The notes below the pieces were generated by a model. It did no database searches. It was not told the DNA's origin and saw nothing but the letters and a program-made list of their open reading frames with translations. Positions 8,121-16,241 of a stretch of 36,017 nt of DNA are shown here, piece after piece (the first letter of the stretch is position 1; each line of letters opens with the position of its first letter). The DNA lies in contig NZ_JARGND010000035.1 in NCBI RefSeq assembly GCF_029212645.1, forward strand, positions 1 to 36,017. The letters run 5' to 3'. Origin of the DNA: Vannielia sp. Lineage in GTDB: Bacteria > Pseudomonadota > Alphaproteobacteria > Rhodobacterales > Rhodobacteraceae. A program made the translations under genes and the position numbers.

Positions 8121-9094
8121 GAAGCGCCCATCCGCACCGCCATATCGAGCATCCGCGCCGAAAAGCCCCACTCATTGTCATACCAGCCGAACACCCGTGT
8201 CAGCCCATGGGTGACGCTGGTTTCAGGCCCCATCACGATGATCGATTCGGGGCGGCCGCGCAGATCGCTGGAGACCAGCGGCGCGTGTTCCAGCCCAATG
8301 AGGCTGCCGCTGGCCTTGGCAAAAAGCGCATTCACGGCCTCCGGGGTGGTTGGCGCGCGGGTGCTGATGGTGAGATCAATCGACGACACGCTTGCGGTGG
8401 GCACCCGGATGGCGCGGGCATCGACCCGGCCTGCAAGGTGGGGCAGAACCCGCTCGATCTGGCGCGCGGCACTGGTGGTGGTGGGCACCGTTGAAAGCGC
8501 GGCAGCGCGCGAGCGTTCGGGCACGCCGCGCGGGGCATCCACGGTGGGCTGCGAGCCGGTGTAGCAATGCACGGTGGTCATTTGGCCCGCTTCCACGCCA
8601 AAGCTGTCATCGAGCAGTTTCAGCAGCGGGGCCAGTGCATTGGTGGTGCAGGACGCGTTGGAGATGATCGGCTGCGCGGCAAGCTCGGCCTCGTTGGCCC
8701 CAAGCACCACGGTTGCATCGGCCTCATCGGAGGGGCCGCTCACCAGCACCCGGCGCGCCCCTGCGGCCAGCCCCCGCTCGGCCACCATGCGCTTGCCCGC
8801 CAGCCCGGTGCATTCCAGCACCACATCCACGCCCGAAAGATCAAGCGTGGAAAGGTCGGGCGCGGCGGTAAAGCGGATCGGCGCGCCGTTGATCACCAGC
8901 GCCTCGCGCCCCGCCTCCACGGTGCCGGGGTAGGGGCCAAAGACGCTGTCATAGGCAAAGAGGTAGGCGCAGGTTTCGAGCGGTTCGATATCATTGATCA
9001 GCACCAGTTCCAGCCCGTCGCGCCCGGCGAGGAGCTGGCGTAGGATGGTGCGCCCAATGCGGCCAAAGCCGTTCAAGGCAATACGAATGCTCAT
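8117..9094 (-). CDS. gap: Divergent glyceraldehyde-3-phosphate dehydrogenase paralogue
   Basis: This 325-residue protein has the full type I GAPDH layout: NAD-binding NGFGRIGR at 8-15, nucleophile C149 in SNASCTTN, H176 in TTVHCYTG, and the C-terminal motif [14 protein letters not shown]. Two usually conserved positions differ. The second cysteine of the CTTNC motif is alanine (CTTNALAP), and TGDQ reads TGSQ. The protein is therefore a divergent paralogue and may act on another aldehyde phosphate; erythrose-4-phosphate dehydrogenase is one relative to test. It starts 15 bp after the allE stop on the same strand, so it is likely the last gene of an allA-allE-gap transcript. No other glycolytic gene is adjacent. 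Confidence 0.85.
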   Translation of the reverse strand: MSIRIALNGFGRIGRTILRQLLAGRDGLELVLINDIEPLETCAYLFAYDSVFGPYPGTVEAGREALVINGAPIRFTAAPDLSTLDLSGVDVVLECTGLAGKRMVAERGLAAGARRVLVSGPSDEADATVVLGANEAELAAQPIISNASCTTNALAPLLKLLDDSFGVEAGQMTTVHCYTGSQPTVDAPRGVPERSRAAALSTVPTTTSAARQIERVLPHLAGRVDARAIRVPTASVSSIDLTISTRAPTTPEAVNALFAKASGSLIGLEHAPLVSSDLRGRPESIIVMGPETSVTHGLTRVFGWYDNEWGFSARMLDMAVRMGAS

Positions 9095-9109
9095 CTGCTT
9101 CCCTTTGCC

Positions 9110-9952
9110 TTACGTCTCGATCATCGGCACCCGTGGCAGGGCGGCGTGGCGGTTGACGTCCTTGTAAAGCAGGTAGCGAAACGGCTCCGTTCCGCCGGCG
9201 TAGCAAGCCTGTGGGCAAAACGCCCGCAGCCACATGAAATCACCGGCCTCCACCTCAACCCGGTCGCGGTTGAGCTGATACACGCCCTTGCCTTGCAGCA
9301 CATAAAGCCCGTGCTCCATGACGTGGGTTTCAAGGAAGGGGATAGAGGTGCCCGGCATCAGGGTGACGACGGTGATATGCATATCAAAGCCCAGCGCCTC
9401 GGGCGGCATGAAGCGGGTGGTGAACCAGCCGGTGTCTTCATAGGGCATCGGCTCGGGGGGCAGATCCTGGTCGTTGAGGTGAAAGAAGGCGGGCACCTCT
9501 ATGCCCTCTACCGCGATGTAGCGCTTGCGAAACCATTGAAAGCGGGCGGTGTCTTCGCCTTCGGATTTCAGCTCCCATGGCTGGCCGGGCGGGATCCACA
9601 CAAAGCTGCCGGGCACCAGCAGGTGGCTCTCCCCGCCGGTTTGCAGCAAGGCCGCGCCATGGGTGAGAAACAGCGCGCTTTGCACGCCCGGCTCGGCCTC
9701 GGGGCGGGTGGTGCCGCCGCCCGATGCCACCTCGGCGGCGTATTGCGAGAAGGTTTCGGCAAAGCCCGATAGCGGCCGTGCCAGAACCCAGAACTTCGCG
9801 CCTTCCCAATGGGGCAGGAACGAGGTGACGATCTCGCGCTGCACCCCATGCGGGATCAGCGCATAGGCTTCGGTGAACACGGCGCGCCCGCCCATAAGCT
9901 GGCTTTGTGGCGGCATCCCCCCGATCGGGTGGGCATAGGTGGGTTTGGTCAT
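9110..9952 (-). CDS. allE: (S)-ureidoglycine aminohydrolase (bicupin)
   Basis: AllE (YlbA/UGHY) releases ammonia from (S)-ureidoglycine, giving (S)-ureidoglycolate in allantoin breakdown. The 280-residue protein has two cupin domains. The C-terminal one holds the manganese-binding set E208, H210 and H214 (LETHVMEHG) and Q248 (FCPQACYAGG), followed by RYLLYKDVNRH, as in E. coli AllE. The first cupin (about 50-140) lacks an obvious metal set, as is usual in this family. The frame is open upstream to 10048, but the ATG at 9952 gives the expected N-terminus and length. It lies downstream of allA and 15 bp upstream of gap on the same strand. Confidence 0.93.
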   Translation of the reverse strand: MTKPTYAHPIGGMPPQSQLMGGRAVFTEAYALIPHGVQREIVTSFLPHWEGAKFWVLARPLSGFAETFSQYAAEVASGGGTTRPEAEPGVQSALFLTHGAALLQTGGESHLLVPGSFVWIPPGQPWELKSEGEDTARFQWFRKRYIAVEGIEVPAFFHLNDQDLPPEPMPYEDTGWFTTRFMPPEALGFDMHITVVTLMPGTSIPFLETHVMEHGLYVLQGKGVYQLNRDRVEVEAGDFMWLRAFCPQACYAGGTEPFRYLLYKDVNRHAALPRVPMIET

Positions 9953-10050
9953 GCTGATCGGTCCTTCTGGCCAGCCCTCGGCGGGCCGCCTATTGCTGCA
10001 AACCTTAGACCTCTGCGCGCGGGAGGGAAAGATCACCCGATGCCGCAAAT

Positions 10051-10069
10051 GGAGCGGCAGCGCCGCTCC
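10051..10069 (-). terminator. Hairpin after allA
   Basis: GGAGCGGC and GCCGCTCC form a perfect 8-bp stem with a 3-nt loop, 5 bp after the allA stop. On the minus strand it is followed by only ATTT, so it may be a weak terminator or an mRNA-stabilising hairpin between allA and allE. Confidence 0.4.
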
Positions 10070-10074
10070 GTGGC

Positions 10075-10569
10075 TCAGGCGGGCGGGTCCACCCAGAGCG
10101 GCGGATCAAGCGGCACTTCCTCAAGGTTGGCGCCAGCGCCGATCCGGTCCACCACCGCGTATTGGCCGGGGCTGCCCAGCGGGGCGAGCACGCCGTGCCA
10201 TGTGCCGCGCAGCAGGTTCACCCCCTGGCCGGGCGCGGTGATAAAGGCCTGTGGCCGGGTTGGGCCGCCCTCATCCTCGGCCACCACCACGATCATCGCC
10301 ACACCGTTCAGCGGCAAGAACGCCTGCGAGCCCGCCGGGTGGCGCTCCAGCAGGTCCACCCGTAGTGGCAGGTCACGGGCCTTGGCATCAAACAGCGAAA
10401 TCCCGGCCTGCCCATCGGAAAAATCCAGTCGCGCCAGATCATGGTGGCGGCCACACATCCCGGCGTTGATCAGCTTGTCGGGCGCGGATTTGGGCGCGAT
10501 CACATCGCCGAATCGGGCAAAAGCAGTGGCCTCAAGGGGGCGGGCGGTGATACGGCTGGGCAGGGTCAT
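10075..10569 (-). CDS. allA: Ureidoglycolate lyase
   Basis: AllA splits (S)-ureidoglycolate into glyoxylate and urea, the last step of this purine-degradation route. The 164-residue protein has the family motifs INAGMCGRHHDLARLDF (35-50), FLPLNGVAMIVVVA (84-97) and NLLRGTWHGVLAPLG (118-132), all within the cupin-like fold of ureidoglycolate lyases. The ATG at 10569 gives the normal length; the open frame upstream to 10815 overlaps uraH and is not real. It is divergent from uraH over 73 bp, so the two probably share a regulatory region. allE follows 122 bp downstream on the same strand. Confidence 0.94.
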   Translation of the reverse strand: MTLPSRITARPLEATAFARFGDVIAPKSAPDKLINAGMCGRHHDLARLDFSDGQAGISLFDAKARDLPLRVDLLERHPAGSQAFLPLNGVAMIVVVAEDEGGPTRPQAFITAPGQGVNLLRGTWHGVLAPLGSPGQYAVVDRIGAGANLEEVPLDPPLWVDPPA

Positions 10570-10642
10570 ACCCCAGCCATAGCCCTTGCGGCGGCCATTC
10601 CCAAGGCCCCGTGCGCCCAAAACCCCTGCCTCGGAGGCCAAA

Positions 10643-10996
10643 ATGCCCGGATATCTCACCACCCATGTGCTCGACACCGCCCAAGGCTGCCCTGCCGAGG
10701 GGCTTGTGATCATGCTGTTTCGCATTGAAGGCAAAGAACGGACCGGAATTGCCCAGGCCGTGACCAATGAAGATGGCCGCACCGATGAGCCGATCCTCCC
10801 GGCGCAGGAGTTCAAAACCGGTACCTATGAGCTGGTCTTTCATGCCGGTCACTACCTGCGTGCAACCATGCAGGGTGAGGAGGGCGCGCTGTTTCTGGAT
10901 GAGGTGCCGGTACGCTTTACCATGACCGAAGACAGCCACTACCATGTGCCGCTGCTGCTCTCGCCGTTCAGCTATTCCACCTACCGGGGGTCGTGA
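10643..10996 (+). CDS. uraH: 5-hydroxyisourate hydrolase (transthyretin-related)
   Basis: UraH (HIU hydrolase) opens 5-hydroxyisourate, the product of urate oxidation, to OHCU. The 117-residue protein has the three hallmarks of the family: H8 in TTHVLDTAQG, R46 in EDGRTD, and H101 in HYHVPLLLSP. It ends exactly in YRGS, the diagnostic C-terminus that separates the enzyme from transthyretin. The ATG at 10643 has a GGAGG ribosome-binding site at 10633-10637 and gives the canonical length; the upstream open codons do not fit the family. The next ATG begins directly after its TGA, so the downstream cupin isomerase is probably cotranslated. PuuD, encoded in this window, would supply its substrate. 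Confidence 0.96.
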   Translation: MPGYLTTHVLDTAQGCPAEGLVIMLFRIEGKERTGIAQAVTNEDGRTDEPILPAQEFKTGTYELVFHAGHYLRATMQGEEGALFLDEVPVRFTMTEDSHYHVPLLLSPFSYSTYRGS

Positions 10997-11674
10997 ATGC
11001 TGCGCTCTGCGGTAAATGACATTCTGGCCGAGGGCGATGCTTTCATCCGCTCCTTTGGTTATGTTCTGCCGCCCTTTGCCTATCTCTCACCCGAGGCGCT
11101 GAAGGCTTCGGATCATGCGCTGATCAAGGCGCGGTCGATGGGCTGGGACATTACCGACTATGGGCTTGGCAGGTTTGATGAGCTGGGGCTGTTCTTGTTC
11201 ACCGTCCGCAATGGAGCCCGCGAAGACCTGAAGCGCGGGCGCGGGATGCTTTATGCCGAGAAAATTATGATCTCGCGTCGCGATCAGCTTTCGCCGATGC
11301 ACCGGCATTTTCTCAAGGCGGAAGATATCATCAACCGGGGCGGCGGCACGCTGGTGCTGGAGCTGTTCGCCCCCGGAGAGAATGGCGAGATTGACCGGGA
11401 CGCCATGGTCGAGGTGCCGGTTGACGGGGTGATGCGCCGCTTTGAACCGGGCGGAAAGCTGGCGCTGAAGCCGGGCGAGAGCGTGACCCTGATGCCCGGT
11501 ATCTGGCACGCCTTCTGGGGCGAGGGGGGCGATGTGCTGATCGGCGAGGTCAGCACCGTCAACGACGATCGCACCGACAACCGCTTTGAAATGGAGATCG
11601 GCCGCTTTGCCGAAATCTCCGAGGATGAGGCCCCGCGCCACCTGCTGGTGAGCGATTACGACCGCTGGCTCTAG
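10997..11674 (+). CDS. D-lyxose ketol-isomerase family protein (cupin)
   Basis: This 225-residue protein resembles the E. coli O157 D-lyxose isomerase along its whole length. Motifs include RSAVNDI at the N-terminus, YAEKIM near 86, and EDIINRGGGTLVLELF near 109. The metal site looks complete: H102 and H104 (SPMHRHF), E109 and H171 (GIWHAFWGE). A final match is GEVSTVNDDRTDNRF. Family members interconvert D-lyxose with D-xylulose, or D-mannose with D-fructose. Its ATG follows the uraH TGA with no gap, so it is probably cotranscribed with a purine-degradation gene. That context does not fit pentose metabolism, so the true substrate is uncertain. Confidence 0.85.
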   Translation: MLRSAVNDILAEGDAFIRSFGYVLPPFAYLSPEALKASDHALIKARSMGWDITDYGLGRFDELGLFLFTVRNGAREDLKRGRGMLYAEKIMISRRDQLSPMHRHFLKAEDIINRGGGTLVLELFAPGENGEIDRDAMVEVPVDGVMRRFEPGGKLALKPGESVTLMPGIWHAFWGEGGDVLIGEVSTVNDDRTDNRFEMEIGRFAEISEDEAPRHLLVSDYDRWL

Positions 11675-11695
11675 CCGCTGCGACGGTTCGGCCCC

Positions 11696-11726
11696 TTGAC
11701 CTTGCCCGCGATCGCCCTCCTATCTG
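11696..11726 (+). promoter_or_regulatory. Possible copA promoter with a 19-bp spacer
   Basis: TTGACC (11696-11701) and TATCTG (11721-11726) are 19 bp apart, the spacing typical of promoters activated by MerR-family regulators such as CueR. The left side (TTGACCTTGCC) resembles CueR half-sites, but a matching right half is not visible. The spacer instead holds GCGATCGC. No cueR gene lies in the window. Confidence 0.4.
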
Positions 11727-11781
11727 CACTGCCCAATGGTGCGCCCAACCCGATGGCCCGCCTGATCCGATGGAGCCCCCG

Positions 11782-14538
11782 ATGCGCGATGACAGTTCCC
11801 TTTCTATCCGCCTGAGCGTGGACGGCATGACCTGTGGCAAATGCCGTGGCAAGGTCGAGTCGGTTCTTGCGCAGGCGCCCGGCGTACTGGCGGCCAAAGT
11901 GCTGCTGGAGGAGGGCGCGGCAGAGGTGCGCTATGATGCTGCCGAAACCAACCCCGAAGAGATTGCAGCCAGCATCACCAAGGCAGGCTACCCCGCCGAG
12001 GCAGGCGAGGTGGAGACGGCCCATTTGAGCATTTCCGGCATGACCTGCGGCAAATGCCGCGCCAAGGTTGAAGCCGCTTTGGAGGGGGCCGAGGGGCTGC
12101 GCTCTGCCGAGGTTTTGCAACAGGAAGGCCGCGCCACCCTGCGTTATGACCCCGAGGTAACATCGCCCGAGGCGCTGGCCTCGGTGGTGAGCGATGCCGG
12201 TTATCCGGCGACGGTTGCCACTGGTGATACGGCAGGCGACGTGGTGCCGGAAGACGCGGATGCGCCGCGCGATGTGATGCACCCCGAAGTGGATGCGCCA
12301 AGCGATGTGGTGCAGGCCGTGGCAGAGGCGCAAACTGCGCTGCTCCAGATCGAGGGCATGTCCTGCGCCTCCTGCGTGGGGCGGGTTGAAAAGGCGCTTT
12401 CGGCGGTGCCGGGGGTGGAGACGGCCTCGGTCAACCTTGCCACCGGGCGGGCGGCGCTGCGCTATGCGCCCGGCAGCACCACGCCCGAGGCGCTGGCCGA
12501 GGCTTCAACCAGGGCGGGCTACGCCGCAACGCCCCTCACCGCAGGCCAAGCCCCACGCCCGCGCGCCAATGAGGCGACCATACTGGCCCGCCGCGCATGG
12601 ATTGCCGCCTTGCTTGCGGCCCCGGTGTTCCTTGGCGAGATGGGCGGGCATTTGTACCCGCCGTTGCATCATTGGATCATTGGCACGTTGGGCGAGACGC
12701 CGTGGCGGGTGGTGCAATTTCTGCTGACAGCCGCCGTTCTTGCCGGGCCGGGGCGGGGGTTTTTCACCTCCGGCATCCCGGCGCTGTTGCGCTGGGCACC
12801 GGAGATGAACGCGCTGGTGGCGCTGGGCACCTCGGCGGCCTTTCTGTACTCAACCGTTGCCACCTTTGCACCGGGGGTGCTGCCGGAAGGGGCCAACCAC
12901 GTTTACTTTGAGGCGGCGGCGGTGATCGTTGTGTTGATCCTGCTCGGCCGCACATTGGAAGCCCGCGCCAAGGGGCAGGCCGGGGCGGCGATCCGGGGCT
13001 TGATCGCACTCACCCCCGATGTGGCGCGGGTGGATACGCCGGAGGGGGTGCAGGAGCGCCCAATCGCCGACATCGCCCCCGGCGACCGCCTGTTGCTGGC
13101 GCCCGGCGAGCGGGTTGCGGTGGATGGGGTGGTGATCACCGGCGAAAGTTATGTGGATGAGGCCATGCTCACGGGTGAGCCGATCCCGGTGGCCAAAGCG
13201 CCCGGCGCGGCGCTGACCGGCGGCACGGTGAACGGTGTGGGCGCGCTCACCTACGAGGCGCAAGCGGTGGGCAGCGATACGGTTTTGGCGCGGATCGCGG
13301 GCATGGTCGAAGACGCGCAGGCGACCAAGCTGCCGGTGCAGCGCCTGATCGACAGGATCACCGGCGTGTTCGTGCCCGTGGTCATGACGATCTCGCTGGT
13401 GACGCTGCTGGCATGGCTGGCGCTCACCGGCGATCCGGCCCGCGCCATGGTGGCCGCCGTGGCCGTGCTGATCATCGCCTGCCCCTGCGCCATGGGGCTG
13501 GCGACGCCGGTGTCGATATTGGTGGCGACGGGCCGTGCGGCAGAGCTTGGCGTGCTCTTTCGCAAGGGCGAGGCGCTGGAGCGGCTTGGGGCGGCGCGGC
13601 GCATCGCCTTTGACAAGACCGGCACGCTCACCGAGGGCCGTCCGGCGCTGGTGGGGCAGGTGAGCGAGGGCATGGCAGATGACCGCGCGCTGCGGTTTGC
13701 GGCGGCGCTTGAGGCCGGGTCCGAACACCCGATCGCCCGCGCCTTCGTGGCGGCGACCGAGGGGGAGGACCTGCCCGAAGCGAAAGCGGTAACCGCCCGC
13801 CCCGGCGAGGGCGTTGAGGGGCGGGTTGACGGGCTGGCGCTGGTTTTGGGGGCGACGCATATGATGGAAAGCCGGGGCATTGAGCTGCCAGCGAGCTTGC
13901 AAGAGGCGGTGGAGGAGGCGGCGCGAAACGGCGAAACACACACCATTTTGGCCGCAGAGGGCCGGGCGGTTGCCGCCTTCCGCCTCGCGGACCCGGTGAA
14001 GCCTTCGACCGCTGCGGCCCTTGCGGAGCTGCGCCGGGCGGGCCTGTCCCTTGCGCTGCTTTCGGGCGATACCCCCGCTGCGGCTGAAAGCCTTGCCGCG
14101 CGCGTGGGGATCGGCGAGGCCCATGGTGGGATGCGCCCGGAAGACAAGGCCGCGTGGATCGCCGCGCAGGCCGATCCGGTGGCCTTTGTCGGAGATGGTA
14201 TCAATGACGCGCCCTCGCTGGCGGCGGCCCAGCCGGGCATTGCCATTGGCACCGGCACCGATGTGGCCATTGAGGCGGCAGACGTGGTGTTGATGGGCGA
14301 TGATCTGGGCACGGTGGTGAAGGCGCATGAAATATCGCGCCGGACCATGGCCAACATCCGCCAGAACCTTGCCTGGGCCTTTGGCTATAACGTGTTGCTG
14401 ATCCCGGTTGCGGCGGGGGTTTTGGTGCCCTTTGGCGGGCCAATGCTCTCTCCGATGCTGGGGGCGGGGGCGATGGCGCTGTCATCGGTGCTGGTGGTGA
14501 GCAATGCGCTGCGCCTCAGACGCGCGGCGCGGGACTGA
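11782..14538 (+). CDS. copA: Copper-exporting P1B-type ATPase with three heavy-metal-binding domains
   Basis: CopA pumps Cu(I) out of the cytoplasm. From the ATG at 11782 the protein has 918 residues. Three N-terminal HMA domains carry CxxC sites: C18/C21 (GMTCGKC), C89/C92 (GMTCGKC) and C195/C198 (GMSCASC). The first two resemble each other, and an acidic linker separates them from the third. The membrane metal motif is CPC at 567-569, the phosphorylated aspartate is D611 (DKTGTLTEG), the HP motif is H649-P650, and the hinge motif is GDGINDAP near 805. An ATG at 11770 is also possible, but GGAG at 11772-11775 is correctly spaced for 11782. It splits the purine-degradation genes, to which it has no obvious link. 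Confidence 0.95.
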   Translation: MRDDSSLSIRLSVDGMTCGKCRGKVESVLAQAPGVLAAKVLLEEGAAEVRYDAAETNPEEIAASITKAGYPAEAGEVETAHLSISGMTCGKCRAKVEAALEGAEGLRSAEVLQQEGRATLRYDPEVTSPEALASVVSDAGYPATVATGDTAGDVVPEDADAPRDVMHPEVDAPSDVVQAVAEAQTALLQIEGMSCASCVGRVEKALSAVPGVETASVNLATGRAALRYAPGSTTPEALAEASTRAGYAATPLTAGQAPRPRANEATILARRAWIAALLAAPVFLGEMGGHLYPPLHHWIIGTLGETPWRVVQFLLTAAVLAGPGRGFFTSGIPALLRWAPEMNALVALGTSAAFLYSTVATFAPGVLPEGANHVYFEAAAVIVVLILLGRTLEARAKGQAGAAIRGLIALTPDVARVDTPEGVQERPIADIAPGDRLLLAPGERVAVDGVVITGESYVDEAMLTGEPIPVAKAPGAALTGGTVNGVGALTYEAQAVGSDTVLARIAGMVEDAQATKLPVQRLIDRITGVFVPVVMTISLVTLLAWLALTGDPARAMVAAVAVLIIACPCAMGLATPVSILVATGRAAELGVLFRKGEALERLGAARRIAFDKTGTLTEGRPALVGQVSEGMADDRALRFAAALEAGSEHPIARAFVAATEGEDLPEAKAVTARPGEGVEGRVDGLALVLGATHMMESRGIELPASLQEAVEEAARNGETHTILAAEGRAVAAFRLADPVKPSTAAALAELRRAGLSLALLSGDTPAAAESLAARVGIGEAHGGMRPEDKAAWIAAQADPVAFVGDGINDAPSLAAAQPGIAIGTGTDVAIEAADVVLMGDDLGTVVKAHEISRRTMANIRQNLAWAFGYNVLLIPVAAGVLVPFGGPMLSPMLGAGAMALSSVLVVSNALRLRRAARD

Positions 14539-14553
14539 GCGCTGCCAGATAGC

Positions 14554-14620
14554 GCGCCTGCGGCGCATTCCTTTATGTTGTTTGCCTCCGGCGGGGATAT
14601 TTGGAGGAGCGTTGAGAGGG
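14554..14620 (+). repeat. Dispersed Rhodobacteraceae-type repeat, short copy
   Basis: This copy lies between the convergent copA and puuD genes. It contains the GCGCCTGCGGCGC hairpin with ATTCCTTTATG, then GCCTCCGGCGGGGATATTT and a GGAGCGTTGAGAG tail. Both end blocks match the long copy at 2551-2692, but the roughly 90-bp body with the ORF is missing. Its hairpin may also serve as a transcription end for copA. Confidence 0.75.
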
Positions 14621-14625
14621 GGGCG

Positions 14626-15894
14626 TTAGTGTGCCGCGGCATCCGCAAGGCGCAGGGGGACGGGCATGTTTCCCATGGCGTCCTGATACCAGGCGCGGAT
14701 CATCGCTCGTTCTTCCGGCTCCATCCAGGTGACATTGGCAGGTGGCATGGCGGTGCTCATCCCGGCTTGCAGGTAAACGAGGCGGGCGGCTTCAAGGATG
14801 TCTTTGCGGGTTTCGAGGTGGATGTTCTTGGGCGCGTAGGGCACGCCATCGTAGCCGGTTTCGCGGGCGTGGCACATGGAGCAGCGGCCCAGCACCGTGT
14901 TTTCAACATCGTCGAACCCGGTTGCCGAGGCAAGGATTTGCTCGCGCGGGGTGAGGGTGGCTTCTTCTTCGGGGTAGGCCTCGGGGGTGCCGAGCGTGGA
15001 GAGCCAGATGATGGCGATGAAGAGCGCGGTGGTGATCGCCCATGTCCACCATGGCCAGGGTTTATGGGCGTGTTTGGTGTTGAAGAAGTGGCGGATCGAG
15101 ACCCCCATCAAAAACACCAGCCCGGCGATGAGCCATGAATACTCGGTGGCAAAGGCCAGCGGGTAGTGGTTGGAGAGCATCAGGAAGAGCACTGGCAGGG
15201 TGAGGTAATTGTTATGAGTCGAGCGCAGCTTGGCGATTTTGCCATACTTGGCGTCGGGGGTGTTTCCGGCCTTGAGATCGGCCACCACGATGCGCTGGTT
15301 CGGCATGATGATGAAGAACACATTGGCTGTCATGATGGTGGCGGTGAAGGCGCCGAGGTGCAGCATCATGGCGCGGCCGGTGAAGATTTGTGAATAGCCC
15401 CAGCCCATTGCCAGCAGCAGCACGAAGAGCAGCACCATCAACAGGGTTGGCCGCGCGGCGAGGCCGGTTTTGCACAGGGCGTCATAGACCAGCCAGCCGA
15501 TGGTGAGCGAGGCCGCCGAAATGAGGATCGCCTGCCATTGCGCTAGATCGACCTTTTCGGCATCAATCAGGTAAAGCTCTGCCCCGGCCCAATAGACCAC
15601 CGCCAGCATCGCGACGCCGGAAAGCCATGTGGTGTAGCTTTGCCATTTGAACCATACCAGATGTTCGGGCAGATCACGCGGCGCAACGGTGAACTTTTTC
15701 ATCTGGTAGAAGCCGCCGCCATGAACCTGCCATTCCTCGCCGGCCACCCCTTCGCGACGGTCGGTGGAGGGGCGCAGGCCCAGATCCAGCGCGATGAAAT
15801 AGAAGCTGTCCCCGATCCATGCGATCGCCGCAACGATGTGCAGCCAGCGCAGCGCGAAGCCAGCCCAATCCCATAGAATCGCAAGATCAAACAT
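14626..15894 (-). CDS. puuD: Membrane-bound urate oxidase (urate hydroxylase) with C-terminal cytochrome c domain
   Basis: PuuD oxidises urate to 5-hydroxyisourate, passing electrons to its own cytochrome c domain rather than directly to oxygen. The 422-residue protein starts with WDWAGFALRWLHIVAAIAWIGDSFYF and has about eight hydrophobic helices, including one with the HNNYLTLPVLFLMLSNHYP motif. The C-terminal cytochrome c has C338-S-M-C341-H342 and a likely axial methionine M383 in TAMPPAN. All hallmarks are intact. A 16-bp dyad lies 40 bp upstream of its start. Its product feeds UraH, encoded about 4 kb away on the opposite strand. It is convergent with copA, separated by a repeat. Confidence 0.95.
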   Translation of the reverse strand: MFDLAILWDWAGFALRWLHIVAAIAWIGDSFYFIALDLGLRPSTDRREGVAGEEWQVHGGGFYQMKKFTVAPRDLPEHLVWFKWQSYTTWLSGVAMLAVVYWAGAELYLIDAEKVDLAQWQAILISAASLTIGWLVYDALCKTGLAARPTLLMVLLFVLLLAMGWGYSQIFTGRAMMLHLGAFTATIMTANVFFIIMPNQRIVVADLKAGNTPDAKYGKIAKLRSTHNNYLTLPVLFLMLSNHYPLAFATEYSWLIAGLVFLMGVSIRHFFNTKHAHKPWPWWTWAITTALFIAIIWLSTLGTPEAYPEEEATLTPREQILASATGFDDVENTVLGRCSMCHARETGYDGVPYAPKNIHLETRKDILEAARLVYLQAGMSTAMPPANVTWMEPEERAMIRAWYQDAMGNMPVPLRLADAAAH

Positions 15895-15933
15895 TCCGAG
15901 CGTCCCTCAACCAGCGTTTTGTGCCTGTGAGGG

Positions 15934-15949
15934 CTATCCTATGGGATAG
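15934..15949. promoter_or_regulatory. Candidate operator upstream of puuD
   Basis: CTATCC-TATG-GGATAG is a perfect 6-bp inverted repeat with a 4-bp spacer, 40 bp before the puuD start codon. The position suits a repressor or activator site for urate oxidation. The regulator is not identifiable from the window. Confidence 0.4.
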
Positions 15950-16168
15950 AAATTGCCAGTCCATGCCTTAAGTGGAAAAACCGCAGGCCCGGTTTGCGCT
16001 GCTGCGCTGCATTTTGACGGCAAACGCCGATTGCTTCAGGGAGCGGTGCGGCAGGTTGGCTTTTCACCACGAAAAGGGATTGGCGTTCCGGAGGCGTTGG
16101 CCCTTCTCTTCGCCGCACGCAGGAGCAAGATGAGTTGGGACCGGTATGCAGAAGTATGCCGAGGCAGT

Positions 16169-16197
16169 TTGCCGCAGCCTTGCCATAACAATATATG
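16169..16197 (+). promoter_or_regulatory. Predicted sigma-70-type promoter of adk
   Basis: TTGCCG (16169-16174) and TATATG (16192-16197) are 17 bp apart. The predicted transcript would have a leader of about 38 nt before the adk ATG at 16242. Confidence 0.6.
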
Positions 16198-16241
16198 GTA
16201 GAAGCGCCGCGCAACATTATTTCGCCGCGGGGGAAAGAAAC

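Larger units (their letters stand above)
15895..16241. other. 347-bp divergent intergenic region, puuD/adk
   Basis: I find no convincing gene here. The region holds a 16-bp dyad near puuD, a small hairpin AAACCG/CGGTTT (15978-15995), another CTTTTC/GAAAAG (16060-16076), and the predicted adk promoter at 16169-16197. Two open frames cross it, but neither shows family resemblance or a good start region. Confidence 0.5.

Noticed and set aside
12850..14328. 492-codon open frame antisense to copA
   Set aside because: The copA frame contains every P-type ATPase motif. The antisense product is rich in Arg, His and Gly with no family features.
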